DNA of 64,000 nt, taken from NCBI RefSeq assembly GCF_029360805.1, contig NZ_JARKNC010000008.1, positions 1 through 64,000 on the forward strand, read 5' to 3'. The stretch's first letter is position 1. The number at the start of each line of letters is the position of its first letter. Source of the stretch: Daejeonella sp. JGW-45 (lineage in GTDB: Bacteria > Bacteroidota > Bacteroidia > Sphingobacteriales > Sphingobacteriaceae). Shown piece after piece: positions 42,973 through 50,879 of the stretch. Both the position numbers and the translations under genes were made by a program. The notes beneath the pieces are model-generated. The model did no database searches. It was not told the origin of the DNA and saw only the letters and a program-made list of their open reading frames with translations.

Positions 42973-44121
42973 ATGGAAAAGAACTTCAGCAGACGACAAT
43001 TCGTTAGGGCAGCAGCAGCTGCAGGCTCACTGGCAGCAATCGGAACAATCAGCCCCACCTTTGCGAACCCAACAGCAGGTGGATTGTCTGACTTCCCTGC
43101 AGGAAAGCAAACCTGGAAGAAAATAAACAATACTGTTTATGGCGCTAAAGCTGACGAAAGCGGCCCAATCGGCGGAGGTACGGGTTATAAAAACATCCTC
43201 ACCAAGGGTGATTTTGTTGCTGAGGATCTTGAAACACTTATTGATGTACTGGGAAAAGCTAAATCAGGCCAGGTGGTGTTCATCCCTGGCAAAGCTATTA
43301 TTGACATGACCACCTTCATCTATATAGATAAGCTCACCCTGAAGATCCCTGAGGGTGTTACTCTGGCCAGCGACAGGGGACACAATGGCTCTCTGGGCGC
43401 GCAGATAACCAGTGATGCCCTGGATACTCCACTGATGATACAAATTACGGGGCCAGATGTCAGGATTACTGGTATCCGCTTGCAGGGACCAAACCCAAAA
43501 CGTTACCTTGATCACCATAAACGTGCCTTTGGAAAAGGCGGTCCGGGCCATACCTACTATTATAAATTCCCAACCTCCAACGGGATCAATGTCAAATTCC
43601 CGAAGGTGGAAATAGATAACTGCGAGATATCTGGATTTGCGCACGCAGGTGTGAACCTGCCGGGAGGTAACGACCATCACATTCATCATAACCATATCCA
43701 CAAATGCCAGTACAATGGTTTGGGTTACGGTGTCGCCCTGGATAACTCCAATGCGCTTATCGAGTACAATCTTTTCAATGAAAACCGTCACTCGATTGCC
43801 GGAACCGGCCGAATCGGCTGCAGTTATACCGCACGTCACAACGTTCATGAGGATATCTCTTTAAGCCATTGTTTTGATATGCATGGCGGCCGGGACCGTA
43901 AAGATAATACGACCATTGCCGGCACGCTGATCGAGATCTATAACAATACTTTCTATGCCCCGCAGACCGCTGTTGTGATACGCGGTGTGCCGCAGGAAAA
44001 GTGTGACGTGCGCCAGAACTGGCTGATCACCCATAAAGATGCCAGGGCAGCCGTCAGGGCTGAGGAAAAGACCTTTGTGACCGACAATTTGTATGGTGAT
44101 AAGCCTGCGAAACCTGCATGA
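42973..44121 (+). CDS. Tat-exported right-handed beta-helix (pectate-lyase-like) protein
   Basis: The start at 42973 is chosen because MEKNFSRRQFVRAAAAAGSL then gives a Tat leader; a longer frame from 42943 overlaps the previous gene. The 382-residue product has stacked beta-helix coils: GVTLASDRGHNGSLGAQIT, ITGPDVRITGIRLQGP, KVEIDNCEISGFAHAGVNLP, NDHHIHHNHIHKCQYNGLGYG, LIEYNLFNENRHSIAGTG, LIEIYNNTFYAPQTAVVIRG. This matches parallel-beta-helix lyases and poly-uronate epimerases (PL1/PL6 style); catalytic Lys or Arg cannot be assigned with certainty. It is the last gene of the plus-strand operon and converges on the SGNH esterase gene. Confidence 0.78.
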   Translation: MEKNFSRRQFVRAAAAAGSLAAIGTISPTFANPTAGGLSDFPAGKQTWKKINNTVYGAKADESGPIGGGTGYKNILTKGDFVAEDLETLIDVLGKAKSGQVVFIPGKAIIDMTTFIYIDKLTLKIPEGVTLASDRGHNGSLGAQITSDALDTPLMIQITGPDVRITGIRLQGPNPKRYLDHHKRAFGKGGPGHTYYYKFPTSNGINVKFPKVEIDNCEISGFAHAGVNLPGGNDHHIHHNHIHKCQYNGLGYGVALDNSNALIEYNLFNENRHSIAGTGRIGCSYTARHNVHEDISLSHCFDMHGGRDRKDNTTIAGTLIEIYNNTFYAPQTAVVIRGVPQEKCDVRQNWLITHKDARAAVRAEEKTFVTDNLYGDKPAKPA

Positions 44122-44194
44122 CCCTGATTGTTGAGCTGCGGTTAATGGTTGCTGGGATGTAGCTTGCCCCGTGCTAAGGAATCACTAAGCTGGC

Positions 44195-44227
44195 TTCATC
44201 CTACGTTCATCCTACGTTTATCTTACG
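44195..44227. repeat. Three tandem copies of an 11-bp repeat
   Basis: TTCATCCTACG occurs at 44195-44205 and 44206-44216, followed by a variant TTTATCTTACG at 44217-44227. The array is short, lies outside genes, and has a period that would not suit coding sequence. Its function is unknown. Confidence 0.7.
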
Positions 44228-44339
44228 TTTGGGGAATGCTAATGTAATGCCTGTAAATGAGCTGCGATTAGAGCGGAAAATGGGCTTGAAGTATGTGTCT
44301 CAATATAACGGATTTAACGGAGAATTTCAAAATATTTTG

Positions 44340-44419
44340 AATCTGAGATCGGAAGTCGGAGGCCGGAGCCACCTAATACCTGATACCTAATACCTAATAC
44401 CTGATACCTCATACCTCAG
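44340..44419. repeat. Heptamer satellite, strand-switching
   Basis: From 44347 three heptamers read GATCGGA, AGTCGGA, GGCCGGA; from 44371 to 44419 seven further heptamers run without a break: ACCTAAT, ACCTGAT, ACCTAAT, ACCTAAT, ACCTGAT, ACCTCAT, ACCTCAG. The first part is G-rich and the second C-rich on the plus strand, as in the array at 14661-14775. The array ends 2 bases before the stop of the SGNH esterase gene. Confidence 0.8.
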
Positions 44420-44421
44420 GA

Positions 44422-45141
44422 TCACCGGCCTCTCTTAATAATCTTAACAATCGCATCTGCGACAAGTTTATGCCCTTCATCATTGGGATGCGTACCATCG
44501 GGCAAAAGCGAATCAATACTCTTAGGATCTTTACGGGTATGCCTGTAAAATAATTTCCAGGAATCTATAAAATAAACCTTATTGGCTTTTGCTACGTTCT
44601 TTGTAGCCTTTTTGTACTGCATAAGGCGCTCATACCTGAACTTTTCGAGCTTGGAACCAATCGGATTGGGTGTTAATACGATCACCTTTCCATTCGCCTC
44701 TTTTATCTGGCTGATGAAGTAGTTAAGATTTTCAATGTATTTCTCCAGCGGTATTCGCGAAGCAGTTCCTATCCCCTTATCCTGGTAGGCATCGTTCAGA
44801 CCAAAATTCAAGGTCACCCAGTCAGGGTGGTGATCCAGAACAGCCTTTTGAAAACGATCCCTACCGTGCTCGATCTTGGCAAACGTACTGTTGTCCTTTA
44901 CCGAACCGGTATGGCTTCCGCCGATGCCGGAATTGACCACCCTGTTCTTGATCCCGGCTTCGCTTAATAATTTATGAACACGGGCAGCATAAACGGTATC
45001 TACACCTTTACGCGGTGCGGTGGTAGAATTACCGAAAGTTACGATCAAGATCTCCTTATCTGTCTGAGCAAAAACCGCTGTAGCGTTAAGCAGGAAGTGC
45101 CCCAGAAATAAGAAGGTGAAAAAATATTTAACAAGTGACAT
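44422..45141 (-). CDS. Secreted SGNH/GDSL-family esterase
   Basis: A 239-residue exported protein (signal peptide to VFAQ). The SGNH blocks are all present: VTFGNSTTAPRKG replaces the GDS block and holds the nucleophile Ser (~40), GIGGSHTG supplies the oxyanion Gly, TLNFGLNDAYQ has the Asn, and LLPDGTHPNDEGHKLV has the catalytic Asp-x-x-His. Enzymes of this type deacetylate or demethylate polysaccharides. The GDS serine context is altered to GNS, so substrate range may differ. It lies 17 bases downstream of the TIM-barrel glycosidase-like gene and likely belongs to its transcript. Confidence 0.88.
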   Translation of the reverse strand: MSLVKYFFTFLFLGHFLLNATAVFAQTDKEILIVTFGNSTTAPRKGVDTVYAARVHKLLSEAGIKNRVVNSGIGGSHTGSVKDNSTFAKIEHGRDRFQKAVLDHHPDWVTLNFGLNDAYQDKGIGTASRIPLEKYIENLNYFISQIKEANGKVIVLTPNPIGSKLEKFRYERLMQYKKATKNVAKANKVYFIDSWKLFYRHTRKDPKSIDSLLPDGTHPNDEGHKLVADAIVKIIKRGR

Positions 45142-45158
45142 ATTTTTGATGTTTAAGG

Positions 45159-47300
45159 TTAATTCCCCTGCGCCACCGCATAAACATTTATCTTATCCAG
45201 GCTCAGGCTGATCTGTGTATTACCGTTCTTGAGTTTCTCAACTCGTATCTCTCTTTTCTGATCGCCGATCTCCGGGCTAAGCAGCTTTAATCCGGACAGG
45301 TCGAGGCCACCTTTAGCGACCTCGTATCTGAGTTCATTGTCTTTGATCTTAGAATTTATACCTGCAAGTATAGGATTTCCGGGAACATCTTTAAGGCTGG
45401 CATGCGGAATTCCTTCCATTGCAGTGTTCATAAAATGAATAACCGGCTTCCCTTTGTGCAACCTGATGCGTGCTGCCCAGCCGTTTCCGCCTGCTGTCTG
45501 GCGGATCAGCGGACTGAACTTACCTGTCCTGATGAGTTCGGCAAGGGGGCTTCCCTTGATCGCCGAAGTGTTTATAATTGTCAGGTTCCTATATTTTGAC
45601 TTAAGCAGTTTGCCGGAAAGCGGCGTGGCTCTTTTGAAGCCTTTTTCATCATGCGTCCCAAATGGCAGAGCGACCCATGCAGTGCCTCCCCTGGCCAGGT
45701 AAGAGCTGATAGCGTCAAACTGCTGGTCAGATATACAGCCCGATCCATCAATAACCAGCGGCGTCTTCTCCCGGTTCAGGGCTTCGGCATCAGCCAGCTC
45801 CTCATAGCGAAGAAAGCGATAGCCTATATTTGAATGAACGAAATGACCTGACCATGCACGGGCTTTTGTCCAGTGTTCAATCCCATTCTCGTCCTTAAAC
45901 CCGTTGTCCTTGCAGAGCTTATTATTGACCAGCCTTATTTCTACTATATCCTCACCGTCGCGGATATCAAGATCACTGTGCCGCACTTCCCACTTATTTG
46001 CAGGGCTGATCACATCCTCCTGTTCCATTGCATCATCCGGATCTTTTTCCAGCCTTTTGGTCAGCGTGCTGCTCCAGTTGGCAACACCCCAATAGCGGCT
46101 TAATGTCCAGCCGAAATACCCGCCTATCTCATAAATAGTATAACTCAGTGCCATGGCAACCGCATCACCGCGCCATTTGGCAATATCTTTCTGGTTCATG
46201 GCTTCGGCATCCATATGCACCCAATCGACACCCTTGGTATTAGTTCCCACATTTTCAAGCATGAAGAAATCCAGGTGCGGTGCCATCTTTTCCAGATCCA
46301 GGGATATGGCATTGAGTGTTACCGGGCCAGTACTTGAACAGCATGACATCAGGGGCTTGTCGCCAAGAATGCTCTTGACCATCTTCACATGGTCTACAAT
46401 ACCGTCGGTTTTCATCCTGATCCAGTCGCGGAAGACCGGGTTCTGGTAATTGCCCCATTGCAGCATCGGCTTGCTCGTATCACCGAAGAAATTCTTATCT
46501 GTAAAGGAAGGTATTTCATGGCCATAATCTCTCTTAAACCGCGTCCGGCAATGTTGACAGCCGCATGTGGTGAGCCCCGCATAATCGCACATATCATCTA
46601 CCTGCATGCCATCCAGCGGCACCTCCCGAAGCAGGCGCTGAAGATACTTGGCATGCATATCAAGGAAATCAGGATTGTTGTGACAAAAGGCTTCCATCTG
46701 ATATTGGCGCGCATATCCGCGGCTGCCATCCCTGAGATCCACCTCGCATATATCATTAAAGAAATGTCCCTCGTATTGCGCGTGATCTCTGGCTACCTCA
46801 TCATGAAACAATAATACATGATGTCTTTGCCCTCTGTGAAGTTTTGCAAATTCCGCTTTATCCCTGGGCCGTTCTGTATGATTGCAGGAATAATGATCCA
46901 TAAGTTTGATATCATACTTATGGAGTTCATCAGCTACCTCAGCCATATATCCATGCAGATGCCCGAAGTAATTTGCAAAATCAAAGCGAATATGCCAGCC
47001 GAAGATAATAGCGGTGTCGATCTTTGCTTCGGCGAAAGCCGCTGCCCGGCGCTTTATCTCATCGGTAATAGCCTTTTGCGACCATTGAAGTTCATTGATC
47101 GTTACCCACCAGCTTGCCGTGCGGCGCGGTATGAAAGGTAAAGAGGGGCCAGACTGCCTGTAAACGGGTATCACCGCGGGTGTTATCGCATTCCGGGCAG
47201 GCTTAGCTTCTGCACCGGGAAATGTATTTGCCAATCCGAGGCCCAGCCCTGTTAATGAAACTTTCTTTATAAAATCCCGGCGGTCATTACTTTCTTTCAT
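45159..47300 (-). CDS. Exported TIM-barrel glycoside-hydrolase-like protein
   Basis: A 713-residue protein with a leader NDRRDFIKKVSLTGLGLGL resembling Tat (an Asp sits between the arginines and the hydrophobic part). The catalytic half is a GH-A-clan-like barrel: WWVTINELQWSQK, FAEAKIDTAIIFGWHIRF, IKLMDHYSCNH, GMQVDDMCDYAG, CGCQHCRTRFKRDYG, HLDFFMLENVG. The second half has a beta-galactosidase-trimerisation-like domain (LVIDGSGCISDQQFDAISSY, GGTAWVALPFG) and a closing beta domain. It resembles uncharacterised GH42/GH29-like families more than a named one, so specificity is unknown. It starts an operon with the SGNH esterase gene and has a weak operator-like site 319 bases upstream. Confidence 0.75.
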   Translation of the reverse strand: MKESNDRRDFIKKVSLTGLGLGLANTFPGAEAKPARNAITPAVIPVYRQSGPSLPFIPRRTASWWVTINELQWSQKAITDEIKRRAAAFAEAKIDTAIIFGWHIRFDFANYFGHLHGYMAEVADELHKYDIKLMDHYSCNHTERPRDKAEFAKLHRGQRHHVLLFHDEVARDHAQYEGHFFNDICEVDLRDGSRGYARQYQMEAFCHNNPDFLDMHAKYLQRLLREVPLDGMQVDDMCDYAGLTTCGCQHCRTRFKRDYGHEIPSFTDKNFFGDTSKPMLQWGNYQNPVFRDWIRMKTDGIVDHVKMVKSILGDKPLMSCCSSTGPVTLNAISLDLEKMAPHLDFFMLENVGTNTKGVDWVHMDAEAMNQKDIAKWRGDAVAMALSYTIYEIGGYFGWTLSRYWGVANWSSTLTKRLEKDPDDAMEQEDVISPANKWEVRHSDLDIRDGEDIVEIRLVNNKLCKDNGFKDENGIEHWTKARAWSGHFVHSNIGYRFLRYEELADAEALNREKTPLVIDGSGCISDQQFDAISSYLARGGTAWVALPFGTHDEKGFKRATPLSGKLLKSKYRNLTIINTSAIKGSPLAELIRTGKFSPLIRQTAGGNGWAARIRLHKGKPVIHFMNTAMEGIPHASLKDVPGNPILAGINSKIKDNELRYEVAKGGLDLSGLKLLSPEIGDQKREIRVEKLKNGNTQISLSLDKINVYAVAQGN

Positions 47301-47483
47301 GTGTGTGTTCTTAAATAAATCACTTTGTTTGTATAAATGGCGGGTGATTAATGCTTACCATTGACGTTTGAGGCTACCCCCAAATTGCCCCTCTTCTTAA
47401 AATATACTCGTGCTCCCGCAATTTCCTATCAATGACCCGGAACGGGTCAAATATTTATAGACATTATTTGTAGAACGCAATCC

Positions 47484-47592
47484 CGACCCCCAAGGGGGTC
47501 GAATATGGTCCTTTGTTATATGCGACCACCTTCGGGGTCGGCAAATTCATCATTAATACTTTGCTATAAACATACGACCACCTTCGGGGTCG
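47484..47592. repeat. REP-like palindromic units, three copies
   Basis: CGACCCCCAAGGGGGTCG at 47484-47501 is a perfect hairpin stem. CGACCACCTTCGGGGTCG recurs identically at 47523-47540 and 47575-47592 with one mismatch in the stem. A smaller relative GACCCGGAACGGGTC lies at 47434-47448. All are outside genes, in the gap downstream of the amidohydrolase gene, as is common for REP elements. Confidence 0.7.
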
Positions 47593-47618
47593 GTTGACAC
47601 CCGATTATGAAATTAAAC

Positions 47619-47632
47619 TATATACGTGCACG
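47619..47632. promoter_or_regulatory. LacI-type operator candidate, copy 8 (weak)
   Basis: TATATACGTGCACG followed by ATAA keeps the conserved ACG core and the right half, but the left half is poor. It lies upstream of the glycosidase-like operon. Taken alone it would not be convincing; its location supports it. Confidence 0.4.
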
Positions 47633-47672
47633 ATAATGTGTCATTGTATTGATTTTATTCATAACCATCCTC

Positions 47673-48626
47673 CTACAAACGGAATAGTTGTTTGGCATTA
47701 CCATACAGCAACTTCCTTTCAATTTCCTTAGTCGCCGAAAGCTTTCTTATAGCTGCGATTGTTCCGGCGCCCTGACAAGGTGCACCTACTCCCACTTTAT
47801 CATCACAATCACTGCCATATAACAACTTGTCCTGGTGGCGTTTTAAAAATTCACGCGCGTGGTCCTCATCCCTGGTCATGGAGTTAAGGCCGGAGCCTCC
47901 CGACATATCTCCCCACATATTCGGATAATCACTAAGCAGCCGGTCGGTCCAGCCACCTGCAGTTACTTTCCCTTTCGGGTATAAAACATTCTGGTCGGAA
48001 TGGTTCTTATCAATATTGGCCCAGAATGTTTGTGAGTGACCGATGAAATTTACTCTCGGATATTTCTTCAGCATTTTATGAAAACGGTCATATCCCCGGT
48101 TGTACATATTGTACTGCCAGTGCATCAGTACGGGAACGTCGTAAGCCTGGGCGAGCTCGTATATCTTCCGCATTTCCGGCGAATCGCATTCCACATTAAA
48201 CTTCAGTTCACCGATCACCCTTGCTCCAAGCTTCAGGTATTTCTCCAATTCAGGAATGGCACCCGGAAAGTCCGGCACCTCGCATGCCCCGAAGGTAAAT
48301 TCGTCTTTATGCTGGAGGGCATAGTTATAACAGATCTCATTCCCCCCTGCCTTTACCTGCAGGCCATTACTGACACCATAATGCGTCGATCCATAGTTCA
48401 ATGATCGTCCCGCAGGCAGAAGAATAGTCGTCGTGATGCCCATCGCACGCTGGTGGGCGTGCATCTGCTCCTGGGTTCTTCCCGCATAATCAGTATGCTG
48501 ATGAATGTCGATAATAGGCTCAGATGCTAAAAGATCTGAGCCATCGACCTTAAAGGCAAAGCCGGCGACCAGAGCTCCGGTGCCCGCAATAAAATATCTT
48601 CTTGAGATTGGTTTAGTTATAGACAT
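47673..48626 (-). CDS. Tat-exported amidohydrolase_2 family protein, intact metal site
   Basis: A 317-residue protein with a Tat leader (ISRRYFIAGTGALVAG). The barrel has IIDIHQHTDY (D40, H42, H44), PVLMHWQYN, NFIGHSQTFW and LLYGSDCDD, so unlike its relatives at 1608 and 3413 all metal ligands are in place. This family includes sugar-lactone hydrolases and decarboxylases. It is transcribed alone, with a near-consensus operator only 10 bases upstream of its start, which implies tight control. It probably acts periplasmically on a lactone or acidic sugar derivative. Confidence 0.85.
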   Translation of the reverse strand: MSITKPISRRYFIAGTGALVAGFAFKVDGSDLLASEPIIDIHQHTDYAGRTQEQMHAHQRAMGITTTILLPAGRSLNYGSTHYGVSNGLQVKAGGNEICYNYALQHKDEFTFGACEVPDFPGAIPELEKYLKLGARVIGELKFNVECDSPEMRKIYELAQAYDVPVLMHWQYNMYNRGYDRFHKMLKKYPRVNFIGHSQTFWANIDKNHSDQNVLYPKGKVTAGGWTDRLLSDYPNMWGDMSGGSGLNSMTRDEDHAREFLKRHQDKLLYGSDCDDKVGVGAPCQGAGTIAAIRKLSATKEIERKLLYGNAKQLFRL

Positions 48627-48635
48627 ATATATTCC

Positions 48636-48649
48636 CGTTAACGTACCCG
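48636..48649. promoter_or_regulatory. LacI-type operator candidate, copy 9
   Basis: CGTTAACGTACCCG followed by AATA, 10 bases before the amidohydrolase ATG. Like copies 2 and 7 it sits in the initiation region. Confidence 0.65.
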
Positions 48650-48705
48650 AATATAGCGATTAGAATGGATGCATCAAATTGCAACGAAACTTCATTCGAA
48701 TAAAT

Positions 48706-50844
48706 CTACCTGTCTAACATGTTCCTGAATGCGCCATATTTATCTTTTACTTTTGAGTCCATCGACAAATCCCATACCGAGGAATCCATCTCTCTTAGTG
48801 AAAGAATTGAAAGTATCCAGCTTTGTGACCAGCCCGTTTCTATGCACCATGCTCCCCAGCCCGTGTCAGCATTGGATCCCCAATGTTCATATCTTTCAAA
48901 GTCAAAAGATCTCATCCATCCGCCATGAAGCGCAGGAGAGCCGGACCTGACTTGTATCCTGAGCAGAAAATCGGCCAGTCTATCTTCGACACCCTTTATC
49001 AATGGATCATTTGTTGCGTAACTAGCCTCGTGTAAGCCTAATAGTACGTAATTTGCTGTATAAATAAGGTCGGTCACCGGGTCTCCGTTTTGGGCAATCA
49101 GAGAGGCTTCGTTTGTTCCGTATGCCTCATTCGTTCGTGGAGGTGGGTATCTCCCTTTTCTCAGGTCTCCTAACTCTTCTCTTATTGCTCCGCTTGCATC
49201 CTGTAACTTAATCATATCCTGAACTACAGTATTCAAATATACTCTGTTCTGAGGAGAATTGTTAATTCTTACTAACCAGGCCAGGGGTAAAATCATCCTT
49301 GCTTTTTCCTGAGCCAGACCATTTGTCCAAGTGAAATTATCCGGATAGTTTTTCATCATTATATCCAGCCCTTTTTGTGCTGTCTCCAGAAATAACTTAT
49401 CGCCGGTTTTATCGTAGGCCCATAAGAAGCAGGCCCATAGATAAGATTCAAAATGCGGTCTTAAATTAATGAGATCCCTGTCAGAATAAAATCTCCAATC
49501 GTCATTCTTTTCAAACTGCTTTAAAACAAGCTGAGTACCCCTGAATCCGTTCTTTCCTGTTGTTCTAAGCAAGCCCATCAATGATTTCATGATCGTTTCA
49601 TCCCACTTATCTGTCTTTAATATGGAAGCGGTTGTAATAGCGGCTAATAAAAACCGGGCATTGTCATCTCCATAATTCAAACCCCGCCAGTATTCATTCG
49701 ATATTCCCCAGGGAATCAGTCCATAGGCTGCGCTTTTAGGATCGCTGTATTTGCCGTCTAATGCATTCGAATTAAAAAGATAATAATCGATTAAGTTCTC
49801 GGCTATTTTAAGATATCTCTTATTATCCAATAATTTACCAGCTAAAGCGAAGGCCATTGCGGTTTCGCTATTACAATCTCCCCTTTCAAAAATACCGATT
49901 GGCTGCTGACCGTCGTGTCCGATTTCAGAGAATATACATTCAAAGACCCCCAGGGTTCCGTCTCCTAAAAGCATATTGGGATTCCACTTAATTTGTTTAA
50001 TGTCTGCTTTTCTCAGAACTTTCAATGAGTCTAAGAATGTGGGATGAATCAGCATCTTAGCATTCTCAAACCACTCTATTCCCGATCTGATACCTTTTTG
50101 CTGGGCATCGGCAGGTAATGGCTGGTTTCTTGTATAGACCGTTTGGACTTTTGGCTCGAATTTCAATAGAGGAATATTCGTCCCGGGCAGCAGGAATTGT
50201 AAAATTTCTTTCCAAAGGATTCCCCATTCCCTGTTTGGCGAATATCTGCCCGAAACAAAATTGCTGAGGTTGGTAAGAGAAATCAGAACTGAATGATCTG
50301 GCAGTTCAAATAAGAGCGGTGAGGTTTGTTTTGGCAAACCGTAAATAGCAGAGTCAAATCCTGCTACCCTTGCAGCAACTAAGTGTGCTTTGCCAATCTG
50401 CCCCTCCCTGACATCGAGATAAGACAAACCATTGACCTGTAAAACAGACAAGCTATCCAGTCCGCTAAAAAAACCTGAATTTACCACAACACGTTTGAAT
50501 TCAGAATCTCTACGAACGACTGTTTGAATATTGGGTATATAAGAGGGGTATTCGATAAATACCCTCAGATTCTTTGCTTTAACTATTCTGTAAAAGTCTT
50601 CATTTAATAAAACTTCGGCATCAGGATACGTATCTGACAGGATAAGCACAGACCGGTTCTTAGGTACCTTCGAAATTTCAGCAATGTTAAGCAGGCGGAC
50701 TACCTTAATTGATTTGCTTTGCTGTAAACTTAAAAACAGATCATTCGTCTTTAAACTATACACATAAAGTTCAGGTTTACTAAAAGCCTTAACAGTTAAT
50801 AGAAAAAGAGAAAAAAAAGTTATAAGCCAAATACGTTTTGTCAT
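48706..50844 (-). CDS. Two-domain exported protein, paralogue A (alpha/alpha-barrel-like)
   Basis: A 712-residue exported protein (signal peptide to KAFS). The N-terminal ~230 residues have alternating alpha/beta character (VVRLLNIAEISKVPKNRSVL, LRVFIEYPSYIPN), reminiscent of ThuA/GATase-like domains. Residues ~250-700 look like an alpha/alpha-barrel enzyme: GDGTLGVFECIFSEI, ERGDCNSETAMAFALAG, NYGDDNARFLLAAITT, GKNGFRGTQLVLKQF, PHFESYLWACFLWAYDKTGD, LPLAWLVRINN, GAIREELGDL, GDPVTDLIYTANYV. I do not recognise a named family. The conserved aromatic, Asp and Arg clusters suggest a glycosidase or unsaturated-sugar hydrolase, as an inference. A paralogue lies at 52112. Confidence 0.65.
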   Translation of the reverse strand: MTKRIWLITFFSLFLLTVKAFSKPELYVYSLKTNDLFLSLQQSKSIKVVRLLNIAEISKVPKNRSVLILSDTYPDAEVLLNEDFYRIVKAKNLRVFIEYPSYIPNIQTVVRRDSEFKRVVVNSGFFSGLDSLSVLQVNGLSYLDVREGQIGKAHLVAARVAGFDSAIYGLPKQTSPLLFELPDHSVLISLTNLSNFVSGRYSPNREWGILWKEILQFLLPGTNIPLLKFEPKVQTVYTRNQPLPADAQQKGIRSGIEWFENAKMLIHPTFLDSLKVLRKADIKQIKWNPNMLLGDGTLGVFECIFSEIGHDGQQPIGIFERGDCNSETAMAFALAGKLLDNKRYLKIAENLIDYYLFNSNALDGKYSDPKSAAYGLIPWGISNEYWRGLNYGDDNARFLLAAITTASILKTDKWDETIMKSLMGLLRTTGKNGFRGTQLVLKQFEKNDDWRFYSDRDLINLRPHFESYLWACFLWAYDKTGDKLFLETAQKGLDIMMKNYPDNFTWTNGLAQEKARMILPLAWLVRINNSPQNRVYLNTVVQDMIKLQDASGAIREELGDLRKGRYPPPRTNEAYGTNEASLIAQNGDPVTDLIYTANYVLLGLHEASYATNDPLIKGVEDRLADFLLRIQVRSGSPALHGGWMRSFDFERYEHWGSNADTGWGAWCIETGWSQSWILSILSLREMDSSVWDLSMDSKVKDKYGAFRNMLDR

Positions 50845-50879
50845 TTTAAAGGTCTAAAAGCGAACTATCGCTAAAACTA

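Larger units (their letters stand above)
44122..44421. other. 300-bp intergenic repeat island between convergent genes
   Basis: No gene is seen here. The region holds a three-copy 11-base repeat at 44195-44227 and an 80-base heptamer array at 44340-44419, detailed separately. No classical terminator stem is visible on either strand. Confidence 0.5.
47301..47672. other. 372-bp intergenic region with short hairpin repeats
   Basis: No gene is seen. It holds a hairpin at 47434-47448, three related 18-base palindromic units at 47484-47592, and an operator-like site at 47619-47632. The hairpins may also stop transcription from 48626 towards 47673. Confidence 0.5.

Noticed and set aside
43264-43848. 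194-codon open frame on the minus strand
   Set aside because: It is antisense to the beta-helix gene, whose repeated coils leave few stops on the other strand; the protein is Val/Ile-rich without domain features.
44371-44419. CRISPR array
   Set aside because: The units are only 7 bases, directly joined, with no spacers and no cas genes nearby.
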